A stretch of 64,000 nt of DNA from CAVVIO01 sp963748095 (GTDB lineage: Bacteria; Bacteroidota; Bacteroidia; Bacteroidales; UBA10428), in assembly GCA_963748095.1 (NCBI GenBank), contig CAVVIO010000068.1:1-64000 (forward strand), read 5' to 3'. Below, piece after piece: positions 52,708 to 62,577 of the stretch; position 1 is the stretch's first letter, and every line of letters begins with the position of its first letter. A program made the translations under genes and the position numbers. The notes under the pieces are model-generated. The model saw nothing but the letters and a program-made list of their open reading frames with translations. It was not told where the DNA came from and made no database searches.

Positions 52708-54241
52708 TGGGATCAGTTACGCTAAGCAATTCACCCAGGGGATTATAGTTGAAAGCAGTGGTGATATCGCCGGTATCTGTAGTTTTAACTGTAGCAGCCT
52801 CTTTTCCGTTTGCCTTTGTATAAGTAAGGCTGACATTGCCCAGCGCATCGGTAACACTGTCCACATGCATGGATTCGCCCTTATATTGGTTTACACCGTA
52901 AGTGTATTTACTCTCCGAACCATCGGGCAGTGTAACCTTCCGGATACGGTCCAGCACATCATATTGCTTCACAACTGGCGGAACATTATCCGCAACGGGA
53001 TTATAGGTTGCAGGATCAGTACCGCTTTCAAAAACAGGCTGATAGATTTTAGCTACCCTTCCGAAAGCATCGTACAGTTCCTTTCCGGAAACAATATAAC
53101 CGGTATTTTCGGTAGTGTCGGTCCCGTTAAAAAGGATAGCGGTTTTTTTAACCTGGATAGTACGTCCCAGCCCATCGATGAAAGAGTATATTTCCAGATC
53201 GGAATTGTTGTTTTGCCTGTGCCTGGCAAGAGAATACGGGACTTTTGCCTCCGGATGGTATTCAAAGGCGATGGTGTAGGGATTGCCTTCGGCAAGATCG
53301 TACGGCCCGGTAACGGATGTAAGTCGCCCGACAGAATCGTACCGGTATTCCATCTGTTGATTGTTCTTATCTGTCGCAGCCAGCTTATTTCCGAATTTAT
53401 AATCGTATTTTGCCGATGAACTATATCCGTAGGCATCGGTCACTTTGGTTAAATAGCTGTGCACGACGGTATCATATCCGTATTGATACCACAGATGTTC
53501 GCCCAGGTAATTGGCGGGCCGGGTGATTTTCGTAAGATTCCCGTACGCGTCATATTCCATATTATATGTTGCGGAATCATTATCGGAAATTGTTCGTGCT
53601 ACGTGGATAATTTCCCCGTAATCGTTTATGGATGTTGAGCTCTTTCGTTTTAACCCTTCGGATGTGATAACCTCCTGTAGCGAAGGAACATTGTAAATAT
53701 TCTTTCCGGCATTGGCATGGTATTGAATGTTGACCGTGTACTTGTCGTTTGCATTTCCGGAAGAATAATTGGTATAGGTTGAAATATTGCCCAGTGTATC
53801 GTAGGCAAACGTTTCTCTTGTTGTAAGCTGAGAAGAATCAGCGCCTGAATAGGTATAATTTCTGGCTTCCGTAAGCGCAATAAAATAGGGTGACCGGTCG
53901 CTCCGGGCCATGTTTTCGGGGAGTATCTCACCGGTATGAATATCAGCCAGCGAATAAATATGCTGCGTCCCTATCTGCTTGTTACCATTACCATCCAGCA
54001 TCGTTTCTTCCAGTAACAGGCCTTTCCGGTAATAATCACTAGCATTGTATTTTTGCTCCAGCATGCGGTACAATGCATCGTTATCTGCTGTGTTCAGGTA
54101 ATTCGTTTTTACCGTTGCATAGCCGTAGAAGCTGCGTTCATGCCGGTCGTAGTACCCGCCGGAGTAATCAAAGGTGGTTAGCGTGGTATCGGCACCATCG
54201 CCGCTGACGCCATCGTACTCTTTTACCGAAGCCAGCACCAT
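52652..54241 (-). CDS. RHS-repeat toxin protein, central segment
   Basis: About 529 residues of the same giant protein, largely YD repeats (YYDRHERSFYGYATVKTNY, TFAYDTLGNISTYTNYS, MEYDAYGNLTKITRPANY, MEYRYDSVGRLTSVTGPYDL, GKELYDAFGRVAKI). The N-terminal Met is only the first available in the frame: translation of the adjacent bases reads smoothly from upstream (NPLGSTIQLDYKLTPATYQH) when one base near 54314 is removed. The C-terminus runs out of frame (GRRIIH then stop) at about 52654. It was encoded as a single gene with its neighbours. Confidence 0.88.
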   Translation of the reverse strand: MVLASVKEYDGVSGDGADTTLTTFDYSGGYYDRHERSFYGYATVKTNYLNTADNDALYRMLEQKYNASDYYRKGLLLEETMLDGNGNKQIGTQHIYSLADIHTGEILPENMARSDRSPYFIALTEARNYTYSGADSSQLTTRETFAYDTLGNISTYTNYSSGNANDKYTVNIQYHANAGKNIYNVPSLQEVITSEGLKRKSSTSINDYGEIIHVARTISDNDSATYNMEYDAYGNLTKITRPANYLGEHLWYQYGYDTVVHSYLTKVTDAYGYSSSAKYDYKFGNKLAATDKNNQQMEYRYDSVGRLTSVTGPYDLAEGNPYTIAFEYHPEAKVPYSLARHRQNNNSDLEIYSFIDGLGRTIQVKKTAILFNGTDTTENTGYIVSGKELYDAFGRVAKIYQPVFESGTDPATYNPVADNVPPVVKQYDVLDRIRKVTLPDGSESKYTYGVNQYKGESMHVDSVTDALGNVSLTYTKANGKEAATVKTTDTGDITTAFNYNPLGELLSVTDPNGNVTSSDYDMLGRRIIH

Positions 54242-54299
54242 TTTGCCACCCGGATGCTGGTAAGTTGCCGGTGTTAATTTGTAATCGAGTTGAATGGTG

Positions 54300-57200
54300 C
54301 TACCCAGAGGATTGATCGATTTGTTTAAGGGCGTTGGTACGTCCTATCGTGGATGACCGGACGTCCATTTCATCTTCTGTTCCTGAGGACAATACATCGG
54401 GAAAACCGTCACCATCGATATCGGAGATCTGAGTCAGCGTGCAACTGATGCCCCTGGTTATGGAACCTCCGGGATTGATACACCATTTCAGTGTTATGGG
54501 AGGCACTATGGGGATGACTATGGGAATGCCGACCGTAAAAGCTGTGGAGGCGGATTGCCCGGTTGATTCACCCTGGTTGAGCGCTGAAATTCCCGGCCAC
54601 GATACAGGCGGGGCAAAACCATTGCCTGTGTTGAACCGGACCGATATATCCCTTCCGGATCGGGACCCGGCGCCCGGATTGAGATTCGGGTATGTATTGT
54701 TGATGACAATATCCTCGAGGCCGTCTGCATTTATATCCATAAAGGCACGGGTGTCCTCATTTTTGGTGTATGAAATTCCCACTCCTCCTTCTATACTGCC
54801 ATCGCCGATATTAATACCGGGTCCGCCACCCAGATCCTGGCTCAGACCACCTGAGATACTGTCGAAACCCCATGATTCGCGGGGAGCAAAAGAATACCCG
54901 AGATTCAGCCTGACTGTTCCGTCAACATACACCATATCAGGAAGGCCGTCTCCGTTAATGTCCATCCATGTCTGATCAACATAATCGTGATTCGCTGTAA
55001 ACTCAAAACTTATACCTAAGGATGTTTCAGCGGTTTCCCCTGACTCTCCGGACTTGTTGTTTCGCTTTGTATTTTTTTCCTTGGCACTGCTTTCATCACC
55101 CTCCGTGGAAGAAGAAGACTGTAGAGAAACGGAATTGTTGCTTTTTGCAACCGGATAACTACCTCCCGGCGTTATTCCGGCAGCCTCTGCAGATGCTGTA
55201 TGATCTCCCAGGTTATGGTCTACCGGGCTGCCCTTTAAAACACCTGTCACATCTGTATACTGTATCTTATCGGTAGCCATCAGGTCGGGGAAGTGATCCC
55301 CGTTCATGTCCTCCATATCGGTAAGAATATGGGTATTCAACGAAGTATAACCCTCTGAAAGACTTATTCCTACTGATGCTCCTACTGACACACCGTTGGT
55401 GGTTTCCACGATTTCCCGTGATACTGGTACCACACTGGCGTCGGTAACATTAACCGGTGCTACGGAAACATCTTTTTGACCCCGCCGGGAACTTGACATG
55501 GAGTCAGCATTTACATAAACATACGGATCAACGCCCATGTATATATTCCTGTCGGCATAAGGAACCATTATATTGAAGACATCACCCTGCGGATTAATAT
55601 TTGAAACATCACTGGAATTTCCGGAGCCGGCATCGGGAGGTACCAGCAGGCTCTCATCAATGGGTGCATCAGCCCTGCCGGAATCACCCCTGTAATCGAA
55701 CTGTCCCCATCCCCTGTATAATCTGCCGAATATTTCATCTGCAGGATCAATCGTGCTGAATACCGATGCATCTTTCGTTACGACACCTCCGTCCCATTTT
55801 AGTAATGCCTTCGAAGTTTTTACATTATCCGCCAGTGTATTATCACTGAAATAAAATGCCAGCGCCAGTGTATCGTCCCGCTGCACCAGGATGGTCAGTG
55901 TATCCTTGTTATTAAGTGTATCCTGTGCATACGTATAGGTATGATTAGCAAGGATCCTTTTGTTCTTTTTAACTGCAAACAATATATCTGTTAGCTGTTG
56001 CGGATTGGCAGTATTTGTGAAATGTAACTCAGGAAAGATCTTCAATGGTTGAAGATTTGTATCGCCCGGAGTAAGCCCCAGCGATGACATCAGTGCAGAA
56101 TCCATGATCACCGGGAGTACCTGTGTGACAACATGATTGTACATCGGGTAAAAATCGGGTACCGAACGGAAGGAAAGTATCGGAGATCCGTCGGAAGCTG
56201 TAGCCGTTGTATCCCCGTCAATGTAGGTATATTCCACGTAATCGGTGCACCTGATCTTACTCCAGTCGACAGTAGTTTCGGCAAAAACTTTAAACTTGAT
56301 GGATTCTTTTTCGTGTACATCCCGGTCGAAAAGAATGGAATCGTTGACAACCGTTTGTTCCGGATTATATTTCTTCTGGTAGAGGGCCGTTGAATTACCC
56401 AGACTATCGAAATAGAATATATCCAGTCGTACGGTATCGCTGGTCACCGGTTTCGAGAAGGCTACTTTCACCGAAACAGTGCCGTCTTTGGGCATCCCAA
56501 TGGATTGATCCCCGCTCAGAATGAAGTCGTCGGAAGCTTTGAACTTCCCCACCTGCTTATAATCAGGATCGATTAATTTCGGAAGGGTATCGCTTGAATT
56601 TATATCGGAATAAGTAATCTCCGGATCCCAGAGAACCTTGTCTGCCGAACCGTTGAAAACAGATTGCACCCGGAAATAGATGCGATCGCCCCTGTTGACT
56701 GTAAAAGCAGCTAAGGCCGGGTCCTTTACCGTATAATCCCCGGCGTTGATATAGGTACTCCACAGTACATCGCCATTGTGCTGAATGCTCACTTTCAGAG
56801 TGTCTACATGACTGTCGCTGGTGGTTACCGGAACGCGGTTTACCGGTGCTGTTAATGTTACAGTCCCGCTGAAAGGAGCCTTCCACATCCTGACAGCATC
56901 GTGCAGGGGAAACTGTGCTTCCAGCATGGCCTGTTCATCGGCAGGATTCGGAAGAATACTCACATCTATCTCACTCTGACCGGTAATCGGGTTGGGCGTA
57001 GGCAGGCTCGAAGGAGTAAATACCGGATCACCATTGCTGTCGATATGGTTAAATAATACGGTTCCGTCATTGGCCACATCCACCAGGCCGTCGCCGTTGA
57101 AATCCTGGAAATAAACAGTGCTTCTTGTTTTTGAATGATCGTGATTGTAACCGAGGAAGATAGGTACCGGATGTCCTTCGGCACCTCCGCCAAATGTATT

Positions 57201-58550
57201 GGTTTTGCTCAGACTGAATTCATCCAGTCCCTGGACTAATTTTTCATCGCCAAACAGTACATTACCCGGATAACCGAGTAAGTTTGGCCGGTAGTAGATT
57301 TTGTTATCTTTCTTGTATACCTTATCCGGCAGGCCGTCCCCGTTAATATCCACCAGGCAGAGAAATCCGGTACTTTCGGAATGCTGGTAATTCGTATTAC
57401 CTCCGGCCGTGTTCGATTTCGAATACAACAATCCGTCCATCAGGCCTATGGTAGTGGAAAAACTTCCTCCTCCTCCCGAACTGCCCGATCCTCCAAGGGC
57501 CGATACACTGTTAAAAAAATGATTGGTCGGGTTCAGGAACGGATTTTTAAGTCCGTCGTCGGGCAGGGTCCATTTTTTTTCGGCTGCATACGGCTGGTAG
57601 GCATTATTTTTCTGAACGTCGTCGTAATAATCAAAATGTTCCGAATAAAATGCCTTACCGGTTTCATCATATTCGGTAATACTGTCCAGCAGTGTTTTGA
57701 AAAAGGCACCTTCCCTGTATCGTAAAGCGTACGACCGGATAATACTGTCCTCATAGCTGATCTCTATGCGTCGTAAAAGCTGTTTGTCGCGTGTGATAAA
57801 CCCGTAACGTGCATTTACCGGCTGATCTATCCTGACAAAAGTATTTGACGGGTCATTCCGCTGTAAGGTAACCTTATAGGGACCGTCTGTCTGTCCGAAA
57901 CCTGTATAGCTTATCTCACGCAGGTAGATCTGTTGTCCGCAGCCGGATGGCCTATCGTACGCATAACTTACGAAATTATCATGCAGGTCGACCGTTCTGA
58001 CCAGCGCCCAGTAGCCGATATTCCCTTTATTATCCATAGAAACGGCACCCGGTACAACACCAGTTTCGGGAGTACCTCCGTAAAAACTGCGGGTACCGGA
58101 TTTGTCCGTTACTTCCCACCAGTAATTATCAGGACGATTACCGTGCCGGATTATTTTCAGAAAATCCTTTTCTATCCTTGAGTAAAACCGTTTTTCAGCT
58201 TCGCGGGCCACATAATCGTCACGGTGAGCCACCGGCGTCAGTTGTGTGCCATTCAGAATATACGTTTCGGATTCCTTGTTTGCCAGGTACCTCGGAACAC
58301 CCCAGGCAATATCAACCGAGACTGCCGGTATAGTTATGTTCCATCCGTAACCGGTCCAACTGCTGCCCTCGCTGCTGTTGTATTCCAGCGATAGTTCCGG
58401 TTGTATGACCATTTCGTCCCATGGGAAGCCGGAAAGGAAAAGATACCGCTGCATCGCCCATATTATTGGCCACGGGAGCTTCGATTTGTGTAATGCCATC
58501 AGACGGATCAGCAGCCGCGATATTTTGCATGGAAGTGGGTACGAATCCAT
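54300..58550 (-). CDS. SpvB/TcdB-like and FG-GAP/VCBS segment of the giant RHS toxin
   Basis: 1416 residues. After about 35 out-of-frame residues the true sequence begins at VIQPELSLEYNSSEGSSWTGYGWNI, the SpvB/TcaC-type domain that starts Tc-toxin TcC/TcB proteins. It contains many FG-GAP/VCBS-style repeats, Asp/Gly-rich Ca-binding-like loops (VDINGDGLPDKVY, DFNGDGLVDVANDG, DMNGDHFPDLMATD, DINGDGLPDMVYVDG, DINADGLEDIV, DIDGDGFPDVLSSG). This matches the propeller of the TcB cocoon. The segment ends KQIDQSSG before the next frame. Upstream about 140 bp are read in a third frame (GITQIEAPVANNMGDAAVSF), so the gene is shifted at about 58408 and 58575. Confidence 0.87.
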   Translation of the reverse strand: MDSYPLPCKISRLLIRLMALHKSKLPWPIIWAMQRYLFLSGFPWDEMVIQPELSLEYNSSEGSSWTGYGWNITIPAVSVDIAWGVPRYLANKESETYILNGTQLTPVAHRDDYVAREAEKRFYSRIEKDFLKIIRHGNRPDNYWWEVTDKSGTRSFYGGTPETGVVPGAVSMDNKGNIGYWALVRTVDLHDNFVSYAYDRPSGCGQQIYLREISYTGFGQTDGPYKVTLQRNDPSNTFVRIDQPVNARYGFITRDKQLLRRIEISYEDSIIRSYALRYREGAFFKTLLDSITEYDETGKAFYSEHFDYYDDVQKNNAYQPYAAEKKWTLPDDGLKNPFLNPTNHFFNSVSALGGSGSSGGGGSFSTTIGLMDGLLYSKSNTAGGNTNYQHSESTGFLCLVDINGDGLPDKVYKKDNKIYYRPNLLGYPGNVLFGDEKLVQGLDEFSLSKTNTFGGGAEGHPVPIFLGYNHDHSKTRSTVYFQDFNGDGLVDVANDGTVLFNHIDSNGDPVFTPSSLPTPNPITGQSEIDVSILPNPADEQAMLEAQFPLHDAVRMWKAPFSGTVTLTAPVNRVPVTTSDSHVDTLKVSIQHNGDVLWSTYINAGDYTVKDPALAAFTVNRGDRIYFRVQSVFNGSADKVLWDPEITYSDINSSDTLPKLIDPDYKQVGKFKASDDFILSGDQSIGMPKDGTVSVKVAFSKPVTSDTVRLDIFYFDSLGNSTALYQKKYNPEQTVVNDSILFDRDVHEKESIKFKVFAETTVDWSKIRCTDYVEYTYIDGDTTATASDGSPILSFRSVPDFYPMYNHVVTQVLPVIMDSALMSSLGLTPGDTNLQPLKIFPELHFTNTANPQQLTDILFAVKKNKRILANHTYTYAQDTLNNKDTLTILVQRDDTLALAFYFSDNTLADNVKTSKALLKWDGGVVTKDASVFSTIDPADEIFGRLYRGWGQFDYRGDSGRADAPIDESLLVPPDAGSGNSSDVSNINPQGDVFNIMVPYADRNIYMGVDPYVYVNADSMSSSRRGQKDVSVAPVNVTDASVVPVSREIVETTNGVSVGASVGISLSEGYTSLNTHILTDMEDMNGDHFPDLMATDKIQYTDVTGVLKGSPVDHNLGDHTASAEAAGITPGGSYPVAKSNNSVSLQSSSSTEGDESSAKEKNTKRNNKSGESGETAETSLGISFEFTANHDYVDQTWMDINGDGLPDMVYVDGTVRLNLGYSFAPRESWGFDSISGGLSQDLGGGPGINIGDGSIEGGVGISYTKNEDTRAFMDINADGLEDIVINNTYPNLNPGAGSRSGRDISVRFNTGNGFAPPVSWPGISALNQGESTGQSASTAFTVGIPIVIPIVPPITLKWCINPGGSITRGISCTLTQISDIDGDGFPDVLSSGTEDEMDVRSSTIGRTNALKQIDQSSG

Positions 58551-59218
58551 CCGTAGCCGGTGATTCGGGTAACTTTAATGATTCCGTTGATCATATCGGT
58601 AAAGTGGCGCGTTTTGGAGACCACCCTTGATCGCCTGTGGTCGATGCTGTCACGTTCGAGCGCTTTCCACTTCTTTGCCGATGTATCGTAATAAAAAGTA
58701 TACACATCTTCCGGAGTGTAGCCCGGTGGCAACAAACTTTCATCGTAGCCGATAGTTACATAAACAGCAGAATCAAATAGTGAGCCATGGGGTAAAAAAC
58801 GGTAACCGGCATAATATCCTTTTGTCACATTGGAGATCTCAGCGGGAATGGGGGGCAAATCCTCCGTGGCCAAAGCTGTTACAGACAAGGTAATTTTACT
58901 TTTTACACTTCCGGCAGGAATTAACAGTGAAGCTTCATCCATATTGATATTTCCTGCCCTTCCCGGCTCACAAACAAGCTCATGACGAATACGCCCGGGG
59001 ATTATGAGTTGAGGATGTGGGTGTTGTAAGGTAGTATCTTTCGGCTGAATATGTATTTCTGAAAAAACCGAATCTTTTGGTGAAGTACGAGAATTCTTTT
59101 TTTGTTGCAACAGATTGCCTGTCCCGGGGTTTTGACTAGTATGTGAAGTACTGTGAATAAGTCCGAAACAGCTTAGGCTTAACAGGATTATTAATAGTAT
59201 TTGAGTTTTTCTATTCAT
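58508..59218 (-). CDS. N-terminal segment of the giant RHS toxin, exported, ZU5-like
   Basis: 236 residues with a signal peptide (MNRKTQILLIILLSLSCFGLIHS) and a domain of the kind that often starts SpvB/RHS surface proteins: GRAGNINMDEASLLIPAGSVKSKITLSVTAL..., a ZU5/Ig-like sandwich, followed by KGYYAGYRFLPHGSLFDSAVYVTIGYD and TFYYDTSAKKWKALERDSID. The frame runs into ITGYGWIRTHFHAKYRGC and stops. Removing one base in the run at 58574-58576 joins it to KLPESPATDGFVPTSMQNIA, which is the normal continuation. It is 26 bp after the T9SS protein gene. This start belongs to the whole 9.1-kb locus. Confidence 0.8.
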   Translation of the reverse strand: MNRKTQILLIILLSLSCFGLIHSTSHTSQNPGTGNLLQQKKNSRTSPKDSVFSEIHIQPKDTTLQHPHPQLIIPGRIRHELVCEPGRAGNINMDEASLLIPAGSVKSKITLSVTALATEDLPPIPAEISNVTKGYYAGYRFLPHGSLFDSAVYVTIGYDESLLPPGYTPEDVYTFYYDTSAKKWKALERDSIDHRRSRVVSKTRHFTDMINGIIKVTRITGYGWIRTHFHAKYRGC

Positions 59219-59244
59219 TCAGTTAACAGGGTATATCTGTCTAA

Positions 59245-61176
59245 TTACTCGACAATTAATTTAAATGATTTTAGTTCGTTTTCACTTTCAAGGGTAATAG
59301 TATAAACCCCGGGGGATTGAATGATATTGGTATACCTGTAATATTGTTGATTATATAAATTGTCACGGGTGATTAACCGGCTATTCATATTGTAAATGGA
59401 GATCTGCACATCGGCTATAGTTTCAAGTTCAATTCTTAAGACAAACCAACCTTTTACAGGATTGGGAAACAGTTCTGTATTCTTAAACATTGGTTTATCG
59501 CCTGTCAGCACGGTAATTTTCTGCAATGAACTACAGCCATTCTCGTCAGTAATACTTAATGCATAATTGCCTTTACGGGAAATAGTTATATCATCTGAAT
59601 GCAGTGTTTGTTCATCAGGTGTAGTCCATGTGTACTGAAAATTACCGGCGGGCATTCCGTCCGAGGCATTAAGAGATAGCTTCTCTCCTGCATCCAGCCG
59701 GTAATCGGATAGAACAGATGACTTCCAGGCATGCCTGTTGGAAACCCATATTTCTTCAGAAAACACCTGATTGTTTGCATCGGTAACATATAGCGAATAT
59801 CCTCCCTGGCTGATGTTACTGAATATATGGCTGTTGTCCGTTTCAGTCAGTGTTTTGGTTTCATTTGTTGTTCCATTCATGAGCACCATTTTGTAAGGGC
59901 TTTCACCCCCGACTATATCCGTTTGTATTGTTCCCGAATTTATATCGGAACAGGATGGGGATATAACAGTACTTCGTGTAAAGAAGGCAGGTGCAGCAAG
60001 GAATGTAAAAGCATCGCTGCCGGAACTGTCGCTATCAATTTTCACCGGAGAAAAAAGAATTGATTTGTCAGAAGATGCAGTGTTCCGGCTTTTAATATAT
60101 TCTGTTTCACCAAAAGGAAATTTGCCGGTGCCGCTTTTATCGATCATCAGCCAGAAAGTTTCCCCGTCTTTCAGAGGATTAATCTGACTAAATGCCAGTT
60201 CATTACTTCGAAATGTATAGGATTTATCATTGCTTTTAAAATTAGTAACCCGCCACTCCCGCTGAAATTTTCGTACTCCCGGTTTATCCTCAAATCGTAA
60301 CGACCCATTGTTATCTCCCCAGATTAAAAAACTATTATTATTAAGGCTGTCTGATGTGCTGATATGTAAAATGCCCGGACTTTCAGAACTTTCCGATGTG
60401 TATTGCAGCAAGCCCGAAAGATCGTCTCTGCCAATGCCGGCTATGTGATGGTTGTAGTCAGCATTTACCTGTGCATCCCATATTACTTCACCCCTGCTGT
60501 TTAGATAGGAAGCTGGAAAATCCTGTTGCAGGGAAATGCCGTATTTAAGCGCCAGGTAACTTTCGACCCTGCGCCGTTCCTTTGGTGAGAGATACCTGTT
60601 AAATAGAATAATTTCAGGAACTATGCCATTGTAGGCAGAAACAGGCAGGTTTTCACGTTGTGGTGAGCGTCCGAAAAGAAGCTTGTTGGAATGTGAAGCG
60701 GAGGTATCTGATTGGTTCTGTGAATACGAATATATTTTCGGGTATAAATTTCGATTGGAATTATAATTGTAATAGCGGTACTGATCCAAAGCAGCCATTC
60801 TGTTATTTGAAAGAACCAGTTGTGTAAGACTATCATTTTTAAGACTGAAAATTACCTGTTCGGTCAGGCTGTCCCTTTCCTGGCAAACGGTAAAAAGACT
60901 AAATGATTTCAGATTACCCAGGTTCAGTGTAATGGCTTTTTTGCTGATCTGATTACTAAAAACCATTGCAGGGTGATTATTGATTACAGCTTTCTTTCCG
61001 CCAACAGCAAGCAATGAAGTATCATTGGCAATATTCGATTTCCAGTATGCTTCACCCGGGGATTTAGTTTCAGTTATATTCCATATGATCGAACCTTGAA
61101 CGCCACCGGGTTTTTGATCCTGGGAATAAACCAGTACCAGTCGAAAAATTAAAATGACAAATAGTACTTGTCTCAT
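59245..61176 (-). CDS. T9SS-sorted surface protein with lectin-like domain, partner of the RHS locus
   Basis: A 643-aa exported protein: signal MRQVLFVILIFRLVLVYSQ, then a LamG/DUF8202-like segment (about 25-215: IIWNITETKSPGEAYWKSN..., GIVPEIILFNRYLSPKERRRVESYLALKYG), a middle beta-rich portion with HHIAGIGRDDLSGLLQ, two Ig-like modules (SPSCSDINSGTIQTDIVGGESPYKMV and SDYRLDAGEKLSLNASDGMPAGNFQYTW), and a C-terminal type A sorting domain (ELFPNPVKGWFVLRIELE...GVYTITLESENELKSFKLIVE). Such proteins often precede SpvB/RHS toxin genes in Bacteroidota and may be surface-anchored by T9SS. Stop is 26 bp before the RHS start. Confidence 0.85.
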   Translation of the reverse strand: MRQVLFVILIFRLVLVYSQDQKPGGVQGSIIWNITETKSPGEAYWKSNIANDTSLLAVGGKKAVINNHPAMVFSNQISKKAITLNLGNLKSFSLFTVCQERDSLTEQVIFSLKNDSLTQLVLSNNRMAALDQYRYYNYNSNRNLYPKIYSYSQNQSDTSASHSNKLLFGRSPQRENLPVSAYNGIVPEIILFNRYLSPKERRRVESYLALKYGISLQQDFPASYLNSRGEVIWDAQVNADYNHHIAGIGRDDLSGLLQYTSESSESPGILHISTSDSLNNNSFLIWGDNNGSLRFEDKPGVRKFQREWRVTNFKSNDKSYTFRSNELAFSQINPLKDGETFWLMIDKSGTGKFPFGETEYIKSRNTASSDKSILFSPVKIDSDSSGSDAFTFLAAPAFFTRSTVISPSCSDINSGTIQTDIVGGESPYKMVLMNGTTNETKTLTETDNSHIFSNISQGGYSLYVTDANNQVFSEEIWVSNRHAWKSSVLSDYRLDAGEKLSLNASDGMPAGNFQYTWTTPDEQTLHSDDITISRKGNYALSITDENGCSSLQKITVLTGDKPMFKNTELFPNPVKGWFVLRIELETIADVQISIYNMNSRLITRDNLYNQQYYRYTNIIQSPGVYTITLESENELKSFKLIVE

Positions 61177-61215
61177 AAGGTAATTTTCATTAAATACCTT
61201 TGGCAGATTTAGTTA

Positions 61216-61944
61216 CTAGAATTGATTTAAATCATAAGGAAAAGTATATCCCAGTGTAAACTGAAAAACACGACTTATATTACGGTTTTCAATGAAGTTG
61301 AAATTATTAACTTCTGTTGTTACTACATCATTCAGTCCCTGGTAATACCGGACATCCAGTGAAATGCCAAAACTGAATTCGTACCCTGCACCAATCACAA
61401 AGCTAAAATTATTTCGCCCCTTTAAAACATCCCGCATTTGTTGCTGAATCCTGATATCAGGACCATAAAGGTCTTCACCATTTGAATTGTAATAGATTCC
61501 TCCGGGTGTTAAATTAAATCCTAAACGGGGGCCCGTCCCAAAATACAATCCTTTGAGGACATACGCTTTGTACCAGAGCTCAATGGAAATATACTGATAT
61601 TCGAGTTTGAAATCATACCGGAAATCGTTGATGTCTGAATAATGTAAAACATTATTCAGTGGTGAATAGGACAATTCAGCATAAATAGCAGATATCGATC
61701 CGGGAAATTTATTATTAATATATATTCCACCGGTAAGTCCCCATTGGGGACTATTTTTAAATGTGTAACCGGTATAGTACGATTCACTCACAAGTACTTT
61801 TGACAGATCAGAAACTGAAGTATTAACAGCACCGACTTTTAAACCAAACTGAAGGTATTTGGTATCATCGATGTTTCGATTTGGCTGGGCGAATGTGCTG
61901 GTCAGGACAGATAAGAAAAGAAGTTGAAAGATAAGATTTTTCAT
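61216..61944 (-). CDS. Outer-membrane beta-barrel protein (PorT/OMP_b-brl-like)
   Basis: A 242-aa exported protein, signal peptide ending STFAQ. The mature part is an 8-stranded barrel pattern: alternating hydrophobic residues in YLQFGLKVGAVNTSVSDLSKVLV, WGLTGGIYINN, IYAELSYSP, LEYQYISIELWYKAY, YFGTGPRLGFNL, FSFVIGAGYEFSFGISLDVRYY and a C-terminal strand FQFTLGYTFPYDLNQF. It heads the transcription unit with the T9SS protein (39 bp) and the RHS gene. Its function may be anchoring or export support. Confidence 0.82.
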   Translation of the reverse strand: MKNLIFQLLFLSVLTSTFAQPNRNIDDTKYLQFGLKVGAVNTSVSDLSKVLVSESYYTGYTFKNSPQWGLTGGIYINNKFPGSISAIYAELSYSPLNNVLHYSDINDFRYDFKLEYQYISIELWYKAYVLKGLYFGTGPRLGFNLTPGGIYYNSNGEDLYGPDIRIQQQMRDVLKGRNNFSFVIGAGYEFSFGISLDVRYYQGLNDVVTTEVNNFNFIENRNISRVFQFTLGYTFPYDLNQF

Positions 61945-62577
61945 ATCTGATTAGGGTTAGAAAATTAATATTCAATGAAATAATCAAGTCTGAACTTGAG
62001 CGCATATTCTTCAAAATAAAATGTATAGTATCCTCCTGTACCGATGAACATCTATAAAGATACATAAATTTATTGCCATGTTATTATGGGACAGCATTTT
62101 AAACCTGCAAATAATCATCTATCTATGTGGAAATTCTAATCTGTATCTATTGCAAATGAATGTTGGGCTGCATTATCTATACTTTTTAATAAATAATTTC
62201 TAAATAATACATTTTGCACCTTCCTATCAGGACATAAATATAAAATCTACGTCCAATCCAGTTAAATACTCAATAATCAAACTTCCATTATTCATTTCTC
62301 ATACACTTCTATTTCCTTCCACCATATCTACGACGGACTGCTGATAGTGGTAACACGAATGTTGTGGTATCCTGATAACGGAGTTCATCCCCATCGTTAG
62401 AATTTTGCGAAAAACTCTGAAGTTTTCAATTAATAAAAACAGGAACTCAAATAATCGTAAATACAGAATTATTTAACCTTTACTTTCGGTCAGAAATCAA
62501 TACAATTTTTAATTTTGCAAAGGAATGAGATAATCGTATCAATCCCAGTTTTTACTTAACGGAAAATACACTGAAAG
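61945..62577. other. 633-bp intergenic region with a probable promoter for the PEPCK-like gene
   Basis: No gene recognised. A good -7 element TAATTTTG lies at 62510-62517, 60 bp before the ATG at 62578, with no clear -33 TTG at proper spacing (the nearest is TTTCGG, near 62483-62488). The left side presumably holds the minus-strand promoter of the barrel gene. AT-rich with no notable repeats. Confidence 0.45.

Noticed and set aside
49907..61944. Type VI secretion (VgrG/Hcp/PAAR) context for the RHS protein
   Set aside because: No T6SS gene is present and the N-terminal signal peptide plus the T9SS-sorted neighbour argue for a different export route.
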